From a bacterium (GTDB lineage: Bacteria; Patescibacteria; Dojkabacteria; SC72), in NCBI GenBank assembly GCA_029553845.1, contig JAKPKF010000341.1, forward strand, positions 1 to 12,175: a stretch of 12,175 nucleotides of DNA, in the 5' to 3' direction. A program made the translations under genes and the position numbers. Positions 1 through 7,491 of the stretch are shown here, piece after piece (positions within the stretch are counted from its first letter, which is position 1; each line of letters starts with the position of its first letter). The notes under the pieces are model-generated. The model did not search any database and had not been told where the DNA came from. It saw nothing but the letters and a program-made list of their open reading frames with translations.

Positions 1-28
1 TGGTAGTAACTTATAAATTTTAGATTTT

Positions 29-1531
29 ATGGCAAAGAAGATACAGGAAACACCCACTAACCTTACAAGAGAAGAATTATCTAATCTATCTAGGGTTACA
101 ACGGATGTTTTCTTTTTCAGTCTTTTTTGTTATGTGATACATCCAGTGAGAGGAAAGGTTCGATTTGAATTATATCCGTATCAAAAAGCCGTACTATACC
201 AATTTATACTCCAGAGATTCAATATCTTGTTAAAGTTCAGGCAAGCGGGTATTACAGAACTTATATCTATGTACTGCTTATGGCTGGCATCATATCATCC
301 TAATAAGAAGATAAACATTATCTCCATTAAGGATACTACAGCTAAAAAGGTACTTAAGAAGATTAAGTTCATGTATAAGAATCTTCCATGGTATATGCAA
401 ACACCTATCATCAACGGAAGAACTGGGGAATTTGGTTCTGCCTCTATGATTGAATTTGATAATGGTTCATTCATAGAATCCATTCCAACATCTTCCGAAG
501 CCGGTCGTTCAGAATCTCTTTCTCTCCTGGTAATTGATGAGGCTGCAATCGTTCGGTGGGCTTCAGCTATTTGGGCAGCTGCCTTCCCTACGCTTTCCAC
601 CGGAGGTTCAGCCATCATCAATTCTACTCCATACGGTATGGGTAATTTTTACCATTCAACATGGGTAGATGCTATAGCTGGAGGTAATCCTTTCAATGCT
701 ATTCGATTATATTGGCAGATGCACCCAGAACGGGATCAATCTTGGTATGACCAGATGGCTTCTGCATTGGGTCCAAAAAGAACTGCACAAGAAATCGATG
801 GAGACTTTCTTTCTTCAGGTAATACAGTATTTGATATGGCAGATATCAAGGCTATCGAAGATTGCTTAAGTGATTATCCAGTTTTAAAATATCGTTTCAA
901 TCGTCAGTATAGACAATTCAACGAACCAGATCCAAATAAACAGTACTTTATCGGTGCAGACGTTGCAACAGGTAGAGGCTCAGACTATTCTTCTTTCACT
1001 TGTATGGACAAGCTGGGAGAAGAACAAGTTGTGTATAAGGGAAGAATGGCAGTAGATAAATATGCTAGGTTACTGGGAGATACTGGGCAATTATTTAATT
1101 TTGCTGTTGTAGCTCCAGAATCTAACGACGTTGGGTTAGCAGTAACTTCTGCTCTTCAGTCAGAAGGTTACCCTAATCTATACTACTATCAAAAGCTTCT
1201 GAAAAAGAAAGGTAAATCCAGACCAGAGGTTGATAAATCTCCAGGTTGGTTAACTACCCAAAAGAATCGTTCAGTAATTATAGAGGGTCTAGAACAAGAT
1301 ATTCGAGAAGAGAATATCATTGTGAAGGATCCTTTCTTTGTTCAAGAAGCTCCTACCTTTATATATGATGGTTTGGGTAGACCCGTAGCCATGGGTAAAC
1401 ACAGAAATAATACTTCTGCTGTAGATGTGGATTTGGAAGGAGATGTTTATTCTGATGATGATATATTTGGTAAAGCAATTTGTAATCACATACGAAAAGG
1501 AAAAACTAATGTAATAATACAACCGAAATGA
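29..1531 (+). CDS. Terminase large subunit (DNA-packaging ATPase/nuclease)
   Basis: This is the motor that drives genome packaging through the portal and cuts the DNA concatemer. The 500-residue length is usual for the family. The N-terminal ATPase shows a deviant Walker A (K69, R71-Q72-A-G74-I75-T76), a Walker B ending in D170-E171 after a hydrophobic strand (LLVI), and a coupling motif S199-T200-P201-Y-G. The C-terminal RNase H-like nuclease shows three acidic positions: D311 in GADVATG, E364 in PESN, and the D476-D478 cluster before IFGKA. The usual Walker A lysine is replaced by Ile75. The first ATG follows an A/T-rich leader with no Shine-Dalgarno. The stop overlaps the portal start by 4 bases (ATGA), implying translational coupling. 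No small terminase is visible; it may lie upstream. Family assignment is secure; the catalytic roles of individual acids are inferred from motif position. Confidence 0.95.
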   Translation: MAKKIQETPTNLTREELSNLSRVTTDVFFFSLFCYVIHPVRGKVRFELYPYQKAVLYQFILQRFNILLKFRQAGITELISMYCLWLASYHPNKKINIISIKDTTAKKVLKKIKFMYKNLPWYMQTPIINGRTGEFGSASMIEFDNGSFIESIPTSSEAGRSESLSLLVIDEAAIVRWASAIWAAAFPTLSTGGSAIINSTPYGMGNFYHSTWVDAIAGGNPFNAIRLYWQMHPERDQSWYDQMASALGPKRTAQEIDGDFLSSGNTVFDMADIKAIEDCLSDYPVLKYRFNRQYRQFNEPDPNKQYFIGADVATGRGSDYSSFTCMDKLGEEQVVYKGRMAVDKYARLLGDTGQLFNFAVVAPESNDVGLAVTSALQSEGYPNLYYYQKLLKKKGKSRPEVDKSPGWLTTQKNRSVIIEGLEQDIREENIIVKDPFFVQEAPTFIYDGLGRPVAMGKHRNNTSAVDVDLEGDVYSDDDIFGKAICNHIRKGKTNVIIQPK

Positions 1532-3021
1532 AAATTCTTAAGTTTTTTGGATTCGATAGAAGGAATCGATCTCCAATACAAGAAAACAAGGCTAATCCTC
1601 CAAGTAAAAAAGAGGAGGTACCTATTTCACCCGGTAGAGTATCGGAACCGGATGATGACCCAGGTAACTTCATTCATACATTGAAAGGCTTAACTCAGAT
1701 GGTTACGCCTTCTTTTCGTGTTGAAGTGATTCAGCTTTTAAGGGATTTATATAAAGTGAATCCAGATGTTAACATAGCTTTACAGGATATGTTTAAGCTT
1801 GCTAATACCGGTCATAATATAACATTCCCTAATAATACCGATAAAGAGGCTGATAAGATGAGAGATCATCTTTCTAAGGTATCCTCTAAATGGTCTAACT
1901 ATACTGCCGGTATGGATGGTTTGGTAAACAAGATGATAGTTCAATTGATGATTAGTGGAGCTATCTCAGTAGAAGCTGTACCAAATGAAAAGCTTGAGGG
2001 TTTAGCTACTATATTATTCCTCAAACCAGACAGGATAGTATTCAAAAGGGAGAATAACGGAGTTTATAGCCCATATCAGAGGAACACTCTTTGGAATGGC
2101 TCAAATAAGCAAGATTATATCAAACTTAATACAGAGACCTATTGTTATGTGGGTATGTATAATGATACCGATGAACCTTACGGAATACCTCCTTTTATGG
2201 CATCATTGGACTCATTAAAGGGTCAGCATGATATGAAAACTAACTTTAAACATATCATGGAAATCTGTGGTATGGTTGGTTTTCTAGAGGCTTTGATGGA
2301 AAAACCACAACAGAAACCTAATGAAAATGTAGAAGCTTATACTAGAAGATTAAATAGGGAGCTAATACGTTTGAAACAGAATGTAAGGGAAGGTATGAAG
2401 GATGGAGTAGTAACTGGTTACATTGATGACCACCAGTTTAAACTTAACTCTACTTCAAAAGAGATGAGCAATATTGATAAACCCTGGAATATGAACCAGC
2501 AATCAGTTGCTAATGGTTTGGGAGTAAATGGCAACCTAATTGGAGTACAAGCTTCCATTGGAGAAGGAGCAACTGGTATTATGCTTTCTAAGCTTATAAG
2601 TCAGCTAAAGAATATCCAAATGATAGTTTCTTATGTTCTTAAGTTTATTTATGAACTAGAACTACGTCTGGCTGGCTTTGATTGTAAGGGAATATCCATT
2701 ACTTGGGGATCATCCACTATCTCTGATGAGGTTAAAATCCAACAAGGTAGACAGTATAAGATTCAGAACCTTGACTTACTTTACAAGGCAGGTATCATTT
2801 CTCAATATCAATATGCTTGGGAAATGGGTTATGATTCTCCTTCAGAAGAAGAACCAAGAGTTTCATTGGAAGACCAATTTGCTAAGGGAGGTAATTCAGA
2901 CCCACAAGAGGGTACTAAGAAGAAACAGAGACAGGACGATAAGAATCAATCCGCTCGTAGATCAAGAGATAAAAATAACCCGGCTCCTTCACGAGGAGAT
3001 CAAAATACTAAATCAAGATGA
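1528..3021 (+). CDS. Portal protein
   Basis: The portal forms the dodecameric ring at one capsid vertex through which DNA enters and leaves, and on which the terminase docks. The 497-residue length and position directly after the terminase fit the family. Supporting segments are YGIPPF (residues 218-223), and a region near residues 327-340 (VANGLGVNGNLIGV) that leads into a long helical stretch, as in the stem and wing of SPP1/HK97-type portals. The last 55 or so residues are highly charged, rich in K, R, D, N and Q, and look disordered. The start codon overlaps the terminase stop (ATGA), and the stop overlaps the protease start the same way, so the three proteins are probably translationally coupled. 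The assignment rests on gene order plus these motifs; I did not see a signature that is unique on its own. Confidence 0.9.
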   Translation: MKILKFFGFDRRNRSPIQENKANPPSKKEEVPISPGRVSEPDDDPGNFIHTLKGLTQMVTPSFRVEVIQLLRDLYKVNPDVNIALQDMFKLANTGHNITFPNNTDKEADKMRDHLSKVSSKWSNYTAGMDGLVNKMIVQLMISGAISVEAVPNEKLEGLATILFLKPDRIVFKRENNGVYSPYQRNTLWNGSNKQDYIKLNTETYCYVGMYNDTDEPYGIPPFMASLDSLKGQHDMKTNFKHIMEICGMVGFLEALMEKPQQKPNENVEAYTRRLNRELIRLKQNVREGMKDGVVTGYIDDHQFKLNSTSKEMSNIDKPWNMNQQSVANGLGVNGNLIGVQASIGEGATGIMLSKLISQLKNIQMIVSYVLKFIYELELRLAGFDCKGISITWGSSTISDEVKIQQGRQYKIQNLDLLYKAGIISQYQYAWEMGYDSPSEEEPRVSLEDQFAKGGNSDPQEGTKKKQRQDDKNQSARRSRDKNNPAPSRGDQNTKSR

Positions 3022-4517
3022 GTAAACCGATTACTAAAAAGAACAGAGAACATTTAGATTCTTTAGTGATAGGTAGTGGTCATACTATAATGGCTGGGTA
3101 TATCCCAACATCCATAGAACCACAAACCTTCTCGGAGAATTTTTATAAATGGGCTCAAACTTCTAAGGAGTCAGTCAGTCAATTTGGTTTTTGGGGAGGA
3201 GAAATAGATTATAATACCTATTATCCTGACTTGAAGCCAGAAGAACTTACTCCTAAAGATGAGGAGTTTATAGAACCAATGTTCAGATTATTATCTGCAA
3301 CTATTGTGTCTAAGAACTGGAACCCCACCGATTTTAGTCAAAACGGAGTATTAAAAGCTTCTATGAGAATGCTCTTGGGACAAACAGTAAACTGTGACCA
3401 TGAGACTAATATTGGTAATGCTATTGGAGCTGTATCACAAGTTATCTGGCAAGATGAATACAAGGATGGTTCTTTTGTTATTCCTGCAGGTATCAATGGT
3501 ATATTAAAGATTGATGGTAAAGCAAATCCGAGAATTGCTAGAGGCATTCTTATGGATCCCCCATCTATCCATTCTAATTCAGTAACAGTACAGTTTAAGT
3601 GGGATAAGTCTCACCCAAATATGGAAGATAACGAATTCTACCAGAAACTGGGTACCTATGATTCTAAGGGAGTTATGGTACGAAGAATCGTTACTGAAGT
3701 AGTAAGATACTTAGAAACTTCTTTGGTATCTCATGGAGCTGATGCTTTTGCTCAGAAGATTGGGGATGATGGTAAAATCATTAATCCCAATTTTGCCAAG
3801 AGAACTTGGGCTTCATACGAAGAATATAGGGATGATAAGTCTAAACAGTATTTCTTCTATGATACGAAAACTGATCTAGCTTTGTTCAGTGAAAATAACG
3901 ATACTTCCCAATCTTATGATGATAACCAAGGAAATCAAAATCCTAATAATAAAGATATGAATGAACTACAAAAATTTTTAGAAAGAATCTTTGGTAAAGA
4001 TTGCCTTACTCTTGCCGAAGGTACAGAGATGAACGAGGAAACTGCATTTGCAGCCATTCAGGAATTGGTTAATTCTCGTAACACTCTTCAGACTACTGTG
4101 GATAACTTAACTACAGAAAAAACTTCTCTTACAGAACAGGTTACTAATCTGAATGCAGAAGTTGCAAATCTGAAAGAAATGGCTCAGGTAGGTAAAAACC
4201 ACATTGCATCTCTCCGTGAAAATGCTGTTGCAACCTATAAAAAACTTATGGGTGACAAAGCTGATGAAACTATCGTTACAATGTTGAATGCCGAAACTAC
4301 CGGCATGGTAACTTTGATCTCTCTTACTAAAGATTACCAAGCTCGATTGGAAGAAAAATTCCCAATGACCTGTGCTAAATGCGGTTCTCACGATGTAAGC
4401 CGTGCTTCTTCTGCAACTGAGGCAGAGGATAAATCCGATAACAAAGCTACTGCTCAGAATTCCGAAAAGAGTACTGAAGAGATTCTGAAAGGTATCTATT
4501 CAAACAAATTAAAATAA
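3018..4517 (+). CDS. Prohead maturation protease fused to scaffold-like coiled coil
   Basis: Residues 1 to about 290 resemble HK97-type prohead proteases (peptidase S78/U35). A histidine motif, NCDHE followed by IG (His128), matches the family pattern of W/C-x-H-D/E then piG. A serine motif, ETSLVSHGAD (Ser235), matches EvSlVshpA. The His-Ser spacing of 107 residues is larger than in HK97, suggesting insertions. Residues about 295-313 are an Asn/Asp/Gln-rich linker. Residues 314-499 are scaffold-like: a coiled coil at about 352-400 with Leu/Val heptads, a helical stretch, then C452-x-x-C455-x-x-H458 and an acidic, Ser-rich tail. Scaffolds fused to or nested in protease genes are known (lambda C/Nu3). 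The protease probably removes the scaffold and itself during maturation. The start overlaps the portal stop (ATGA). Confidence 0.85.
   Translation: MSKPITKKNREHLDSLVIGSGHTIMAGYIPTSIEPQTFSENFYKWAQTSKESVSQFGFWGGEIDYNTYYPDLKPEELTPKDEEFIEPMFRLLSATIVSKNWNPTDFSQNGVLKASMRMLLGQTVNCDHETNIGNAIGAVSQVIWQDEYKDGSFVIPAGINGILKIDGKANPRIARGILMDPPSIHSNSVTVQFKWDKSHPNMEDNEFYQKLGTYDSKGVMVRRIVTEVVRYLETSLVSHGADAFAQKIGDDGKIINPNFAKRTWASYEEYRDDKSKQYFFYDTKTDLALFSENNDTSQSYDDNQGNQNPNNKDMNELQKFLERIFGKDCLTLAEGTEMNEETAFAAIQELVNSRNTLQTTVDNLTTEKTSLTEQVTNLNAEVANLKEMAQVGKNHIASLRENAVATYKKLMGDKADETIVTMLNAETTGMVTLISLTKDYQARLEEKFPMTCAKCGSHDVSRASSATEAEDKSDNKATAQNSEKSTEEILKGIYSNKLK
3957..4517 (+). CDS. Possible nested scaffold protein from an internal in-frame start
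   Basis: Met314 of the protease gene lies exactly where the Asn/Asp-rich linker ends and the helical scaffold part begins (MNELQKFLERIF). The bases just before it are A/T-rich (AATAATAAAGAT), much like the leaders of the other genes here. Starting there gives a 186-residue protein holding the coiled coil, the CxxCxxH motif and the acidic tail. In lambda, Nu3 is made this way from within gene C so that scaffold outnumbers protease. Arginine codons change as well: none of the ten upstream in this gene is CGT, while three of five downstream are. The start is inferred; no Shine-Dalgarno helps decide. Confidence 0.4.
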   Translation: MNELQKFLERIFGKDCLTLAEGTEMNEETAFAAIQELVNSRNTLQTTVDNLTTEKTSLTEQVTNLNAEVANLKEMAQVGKNHIASLRENAVATYKKLMGDKADETIVTMLNAETTGMVTLISLTKDYQARLEEKFPMTCAKCGSHDVSRASSATEAEDKSDNKATAQNSEKSTEEILKGIYSNKLK

Positions 4518-4536
4518 TCTCTAAAATAAGAAGAAT

Positions 4537-5025
4537 ATGAATACACATCCTACTACTAAGCTGGTAAATCAGGATCAACCGATGACTCTGTTTGGTGAAA
4601 AAACTCCCAGAGCGGTGATCTATAAGAGTGAATCTAACAAGTTGCATCAGGCTTTCTGTGTAAAAGAAAACAAAGTTATTCATCAGGGTATGCCGGTAGC
4701 TTTGGATACCGATGGTAATATCGAACCTTATATCCCGGGTGGAGATGGCAGCCAGGTTTATCTGGGTATAGCTGTAACTGACAACATTAACCCTGCTTAT
4801 CAGGCTCAAAGAAATTTCCCCGTAGAAGTAACTGTAGCTGTAGAAGCTTTCATGGTTGTAAACTGGGTAGCTAAAGAGGCTATGGAATGTGGTTATGTAA
4901 AACCCACAGATACCCTGTTGATTGACCGTTTCATCACTGCTGAAACTTCAGACGATGAAACAAAATTCATTAGCATCGTACCGGCTGATGAAGCTAATGA
5001 TATTATTCAAGTATTGGTACGCTAA
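4537..5025 (+). CDS. Probable head decoration / capsid-stabilising protein
   Basis: A 162-residue protein encoded between the protease/scaffold and the major capsid gene, the usual place for decoration proteins. The composition suggests mostly beta structure. Segments such as HQGMPVALDTDGNIEPY and YLGIAVTD resemble, from memory, the small beta-barrel capsid proteins grouped as DUF2190-like, with the G-x-x-V pattern and a later iGva strand. There is no signal peptide or membrane segment. It begins 19 bases after the preceding stop, behind an A-rich leader (AAAATAAGAAGAAT) without a clear Shine-Dalgarno. Codon use is smoother than in the terminase and portal genes, fitting a high-copy protein. 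Alternatives are a minor capsid or head-fibre base protein. The role comes mainly from context. Confidence 0.6.
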   Translation: MNTHPTTKLVNQDQPMTLFGEKTPRAVIYKSESNKLHQAFCVKENKVIHQGMPVALDTDGNIEPYIPGGDGSQVYLGIAVTDNINPAYQAQRNFPVEVTVAVEAFMVVNWVAKEAMECGYVKPTDTLLIDRFITAETSDDETKFISIVPADEANDIIQVLVR

Positions 5026-5050
5026 TCATTAACTGAACATTAAAAGAACA

Positions 5051-6166
5051 ATGAATACAGAATTTGCACAATTGAAAATGGAAGACCTTAGAAAGGAACT
5101 TCCGGAAATGGTAAGAAGTTTGGAAGCATACCGTCAGGGTTCCAACAACACATTGCCTATTGAAGTTACTCTGGAAGAACTGGTACAGGGTAAATATGGT
5201 GTATCACAGGATGCCTTCTTTGAAAAGTTGGGCATTAATCCGAAGATTGATACAATGCAGAACATCTTCACTATGCCGCAACAGAATATCCGTTGGATTG
5301 TACCGGAAATCATCCGTGCTGCTATTACAACTGGTATGCGCCAGGCACCTTTCTACCCGAACATCATTGCTTCAGACCAATCCATTAATGGTTTGCAGGT
5401 AACTATGCCGATGGTAAATATGTCGGATGCTGCTCCCGCTAAGGTAAATGAAGCAGAAACAATTCCTTTGGGAGATGTAAGCTTCGGACAGAAATCAGTT
5501 TCTCTGTTCAAAATCGGTAAAGGATTTAAACTTACTGACGAAGTTAAAAACTACGTTTCAATCGATGTATTGGGAATCTATCTCCGTGACTTTGGTATTC
5601 AGTTGGGTTATGCTATGGATACTTTGGCAATGGATGTTTTGATGAACGGTAACAAAGCTGATGGTTCTGAATCTGCTCCGGTTATTGGTGTATATGAAAC
5701 AACCAACGGTATTACTTATAAAGACTTGTTGCATATCTGGGTTCGTGCTGCTCGTATGGGCCGTAACTTTACTACTATGATTGGTGGTGAAGACCAGGCT
5801 ATCGAGATGTTGAACTTGCCTGAATTTAAAGAACGTCACTCAGGAACTACAGAAGCTACACTGAATATCAAGTCTCCGGTTCCCAACAAGGCTGACTTCT
5901 ATATTCACCCGGGAACTCCCGATCAGCAGTTGTTGATGGTAGATACCAGTGCTGCCTTGATTAAGCTTACTGCTAAACAGTTGATGCTTGAATCAGAAAG
6001 AATCGTATCTAATCAGACTGAAGCAGTATATGCTTCTCTGACTACTGGTTTCTCTAAGATGTACCAGGATGCTGTTCTTCTGTTGGCAGCTAACAAGAAA
6101 TTCTCTGAAGCTGGATTCCCGAGCTTCATGAACATTGACCCATACCTATTGGTTAACTTAGAATAA
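5051..6166 (+). CDS. Major capsid protein, HK97 fold
   Basis: This is the subunit of the icosahedral shell. The 371 residues suit an HK97-fold capsid protein with a short N-terminal arm instead of a long scaffolding delta domain. Residues 1-60 are helical and charged. The segment at about 147-200 (QKSVSLFKIGKGFKLTDEV, then a long helix ending DVLMNGN at 199) matches the family's P-domain strands and spine helix, followed by a glycine-rich turn (ADGSESAP). Eight of twelve arginine codons are CGT and one CGC, against mostly AGA in the terminase, as expected for the most abundant virion protein. The leader CATTAAAAGAACA has no Shine-Dalgarno. An intrinsic terminator lies 38 bases after the stop. 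It works with the protease, scaffold and decoration genes just upstream. No obvious cleaved prodomain is visible. Confidence 0.9.
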   Translation: MNTEFAQLKMEDLRKELPEMVRSLEAYRQGSNNTLPIEVTLEELVQGKYGVSQDAFFEKLGINPKIDTMQNIFTMPQQNIRWIVPEIIRAAITTGMRQAPFYPNIIASDQSINGLQVTMPMVNMSDAAPAKVNEAETIPLGDVSFGQKSVSLFKIGKGFKLTDEVKNYVSIDVLGIYLRDFGIQLGYAMDTLAMDVLMNGNKADGSESAPVIGVYETTNGITYKDLLHIWVRAARMGRNFTTMIGGEDQAIEMLNLPEFKERHSGTTEATLNIKSPVPNKADFYIHPGTPDQQLLMVDTSAALIKLTAKQLMLESERIVSNQTEAVYASLTTGFSKMYQDAVLLLAANKKFSEAGFPSFMNIDPYLLVNLE

Positions 6167-6204
6167 TATCCGGGATTTCTTCATTGTATTTTTGTCTAAT
6201 TTCT

Positions 6205-6240
6205 CCCCGAACAGTTTCAATCCATTCTGTTCGGGGTTTT
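6205..6240 (+). terminator. Intrinsic (Rho-independent) terminator after the capsid gene
   Basis: A perfect 10-bp inverted repeat, CCCCGAACAG (6205-6214) and CTGTTCGGGG (6227-6236), encloses a 12-base loop and is followed at once by TTTT and then an A/T run. It sits 38 bases downstream of the capsid stop and 26 bases before the next start. It would end or attenuate the head-gene transcript on the + strand, giving high capsid relative to downstream connector and fibre proteins. The T-tract is short, so partial read-through is plausible. Confidence 0.9.
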
Positions 6241-6266
6241 ATATTATAACCTAAAAATAAAAGATT

Positions 6267-6662
6267 ATGGCTACTACTTATATTGTAACAGTTGGAACTA
6301 ATGCCTACAGTTTTAACGACCAGGTAACAGGTATTTCAATTGCAAAAGGCGAAGAGAGAGAACTTACTGCCCGTCAGTACAGAACAAAACGTATTCAGAA
6401 AGCTTTAGTTTCTGGCCACTTGGTTTTAGTTCCGGATAAGAACAAAACTGCCAAGTATACTGCTGAGGATATCGAAAAGCTTGACAAGAAGCTAGCTGCT
6501 CAGTTTGCAAAGGGTATGGAAATCAGTAAGATTGCCAAAGCTTATTCACTTGAAGAAGCTAAGCTGATTGCTAAGAAACATGAAATCGAAGCTGATCCGA
6601 AAGATACCGTAAAAGATATCCTTGAAGTTTTACTTGAAGATTTCGAAGAAAACAAAGAATAA
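6267..6662 (+). CDS. Small head-region protein, possible HeH/SAP-like C-terminus
   Basis: I do not recognise this 131-residue protein with certainty. Residues 1-60 look like short strands followed by a helix (ELTARQYRTKRIQKAL, then SGHLVLV), a pattern I associate with small phage structural proteins encoded after the capsid gene. Residues about 70-131 are helical and Lys/Glu-rich. The segment SLEEAKLIAKKHEIEADPKD, followed by an acidic amphipathic helix, resembles the helix-extended-loop-helix (HeH/LEM/SAP-like) domain found in some phage head proteins. It starts 26 bases after the terminator and 16 bases separate it from the next gene, so it probably begins or continues the connector transcript. 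Likely a minor head or head-joining protein, by position only. Confidence 0.5.
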   Translation: MATTYIVTVGTNAYSFNDQVTGISIAKGEERELTARQYRTKRIQKALVSGHLVLVPDKNKTAKYTAEDIEKLDKKLAAQFAKGMEISKIAKAYSLEEAKLIAKKHEIEADPKDTVKDILEVLLEDFEENKE

Positions 6663-6678
6663 ACAAATCCGAATATAA

Positions 6679-7491
6679 ATGAAAAAGAATCTAGACTTCA
6701 CATATGTAACATCAGGTCTGGAAGTTTCATTTAGAGTATTAACCAAAGTCCCGGCCAAATCCATTTTTGACTGGGACTTTGGCGATGATAAGGGAGAGGT
6801 TTTCAATGGTGGAAGACATCAATCTTACTCTTATGAGAAGTCTGGATTTTATGATGTAACACTACATGTCACTAATTCTGATGGATTAGATTTGACTTGT
6901 ACTCGAACCGTAGTTGTATGTAATTATGGGCATACTACTCTTCAGGATACCATCTACAATTTAATAGATAGGTATATTCCCAAAGAATTGCATGAGAGTA
7001 TGACCATAGAAGATAAAACTGCATACATCACTAAATGGCAATTATATATCTTCCCACTAGTAAACCATGTTATACCACCAGATAAATATAATGATGAATT
7101 ATGGTATGAGGGACTAGAAAACCAATTAATTATGGAATTGGCCGTATGGGATTATCTCAATATACAAATACAAAATATCCTGTTGGTTGCAGGAAACAGT
7201 TTTAGAGAAATTATCTCCACTGAATCTCATGGACCAGACCAAGATGGTGATTCACCTGGAGAACATGCTAGAGGAGATAGGATAAAGCAAATTACTACAG
7301 GTCCTACCGAGGTACAGTATTATGATAAGATATCTGAAAGTATATCTAGCTTATGGAGTACTTATTCAAAGATGATTCAACCTGGAGGGTATATGGATGA
7401 ACTAAGAAAGAATCTATGTATGCTGGCATCTAGGTTAGAGATATACTTACCATTCTGTGATCAAATTGAACGGTTAGTAGTACCAAAGTAG
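6679..7491 (+). CDS. PKD (Ig-like) domain fused to probable head-tail connector protein
   Basis: Residues 1 to about 82 form a PKD domain. Signature features are W32-D33-F34-G35-D36, then Y50-S-Y52, SGFYDVTLHVTN (55-66) and the last strand T75-R-T-V-V-V80. PKD domains are Ig-like folds common on exposed proteins and often bind carbohydrate or serve as spacers. Residues about 85-270 are mainly helical (LQDTIYNLIDRYIP; a C-terminal helix DELRKNLCMLASRLEIYL) with an Asp/Gly/Glu-rich loop near 190-200 and ITTGPTEVQYYD. Together with its place after the capsid genes, this suggests a neck or connector component. There is no signal peptide. The frame ends TAG followed directly by TAA, yet the -1 frame stays open to the next gene (see the separate entry). 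The PKD call is firm; the connector role is inferred. Confidence 0.72.
   Translation: MKKNLDFTYVTSGLEVSFRVLTKVPAKSIFDWDFGDDKGEVFNGGRHQSYSYEKSGFYDVTLHVTNSDGLDLTCTRTVVVCNYGHTTLQDTIYNLIDRYIPKELHESMTIEDKTAYITKWQLYIFPLVNHVIPPDKYNDELWYEGLENQLIMELAVWDYLNIQIQNILLVAGNSFREIISTESHGPDQDGDSPGEHARGDRIKQITTGPTEVQYYDKISESISSLWSTYSKMIQPGGYMDELRKNLCMLASRLEIYLPFCDQIERLVVPK

Noticed and set aside
295..621. Other - strand frames over the head genes (295-621, 1289-1522, 3338-3547, 4107-4391, 4447-4809, 5558-5839, 7862-8116)
   Set aside because: Each is opposite a well-supported + strand gene and shows no family features; they are shadows.
2678..3025. 115-codon + strand frame overlapping the portal C-terminus
   Set aside because: It lies within the portal gene in another frame, and its product has no recognisable pattern. 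The portal frame is continuous through it and joins the protease by an ATGA overlap.
6187..6194. TATTTTTG matching the Bacteroidota -7 promoter box TAnnTTTG
   Set aside because: There is no TTTG at the expected spacing upstream, and a transcript from here would run straight into the terminator hairpin. Matches to such a loose motif are common in AT-rich DNA.
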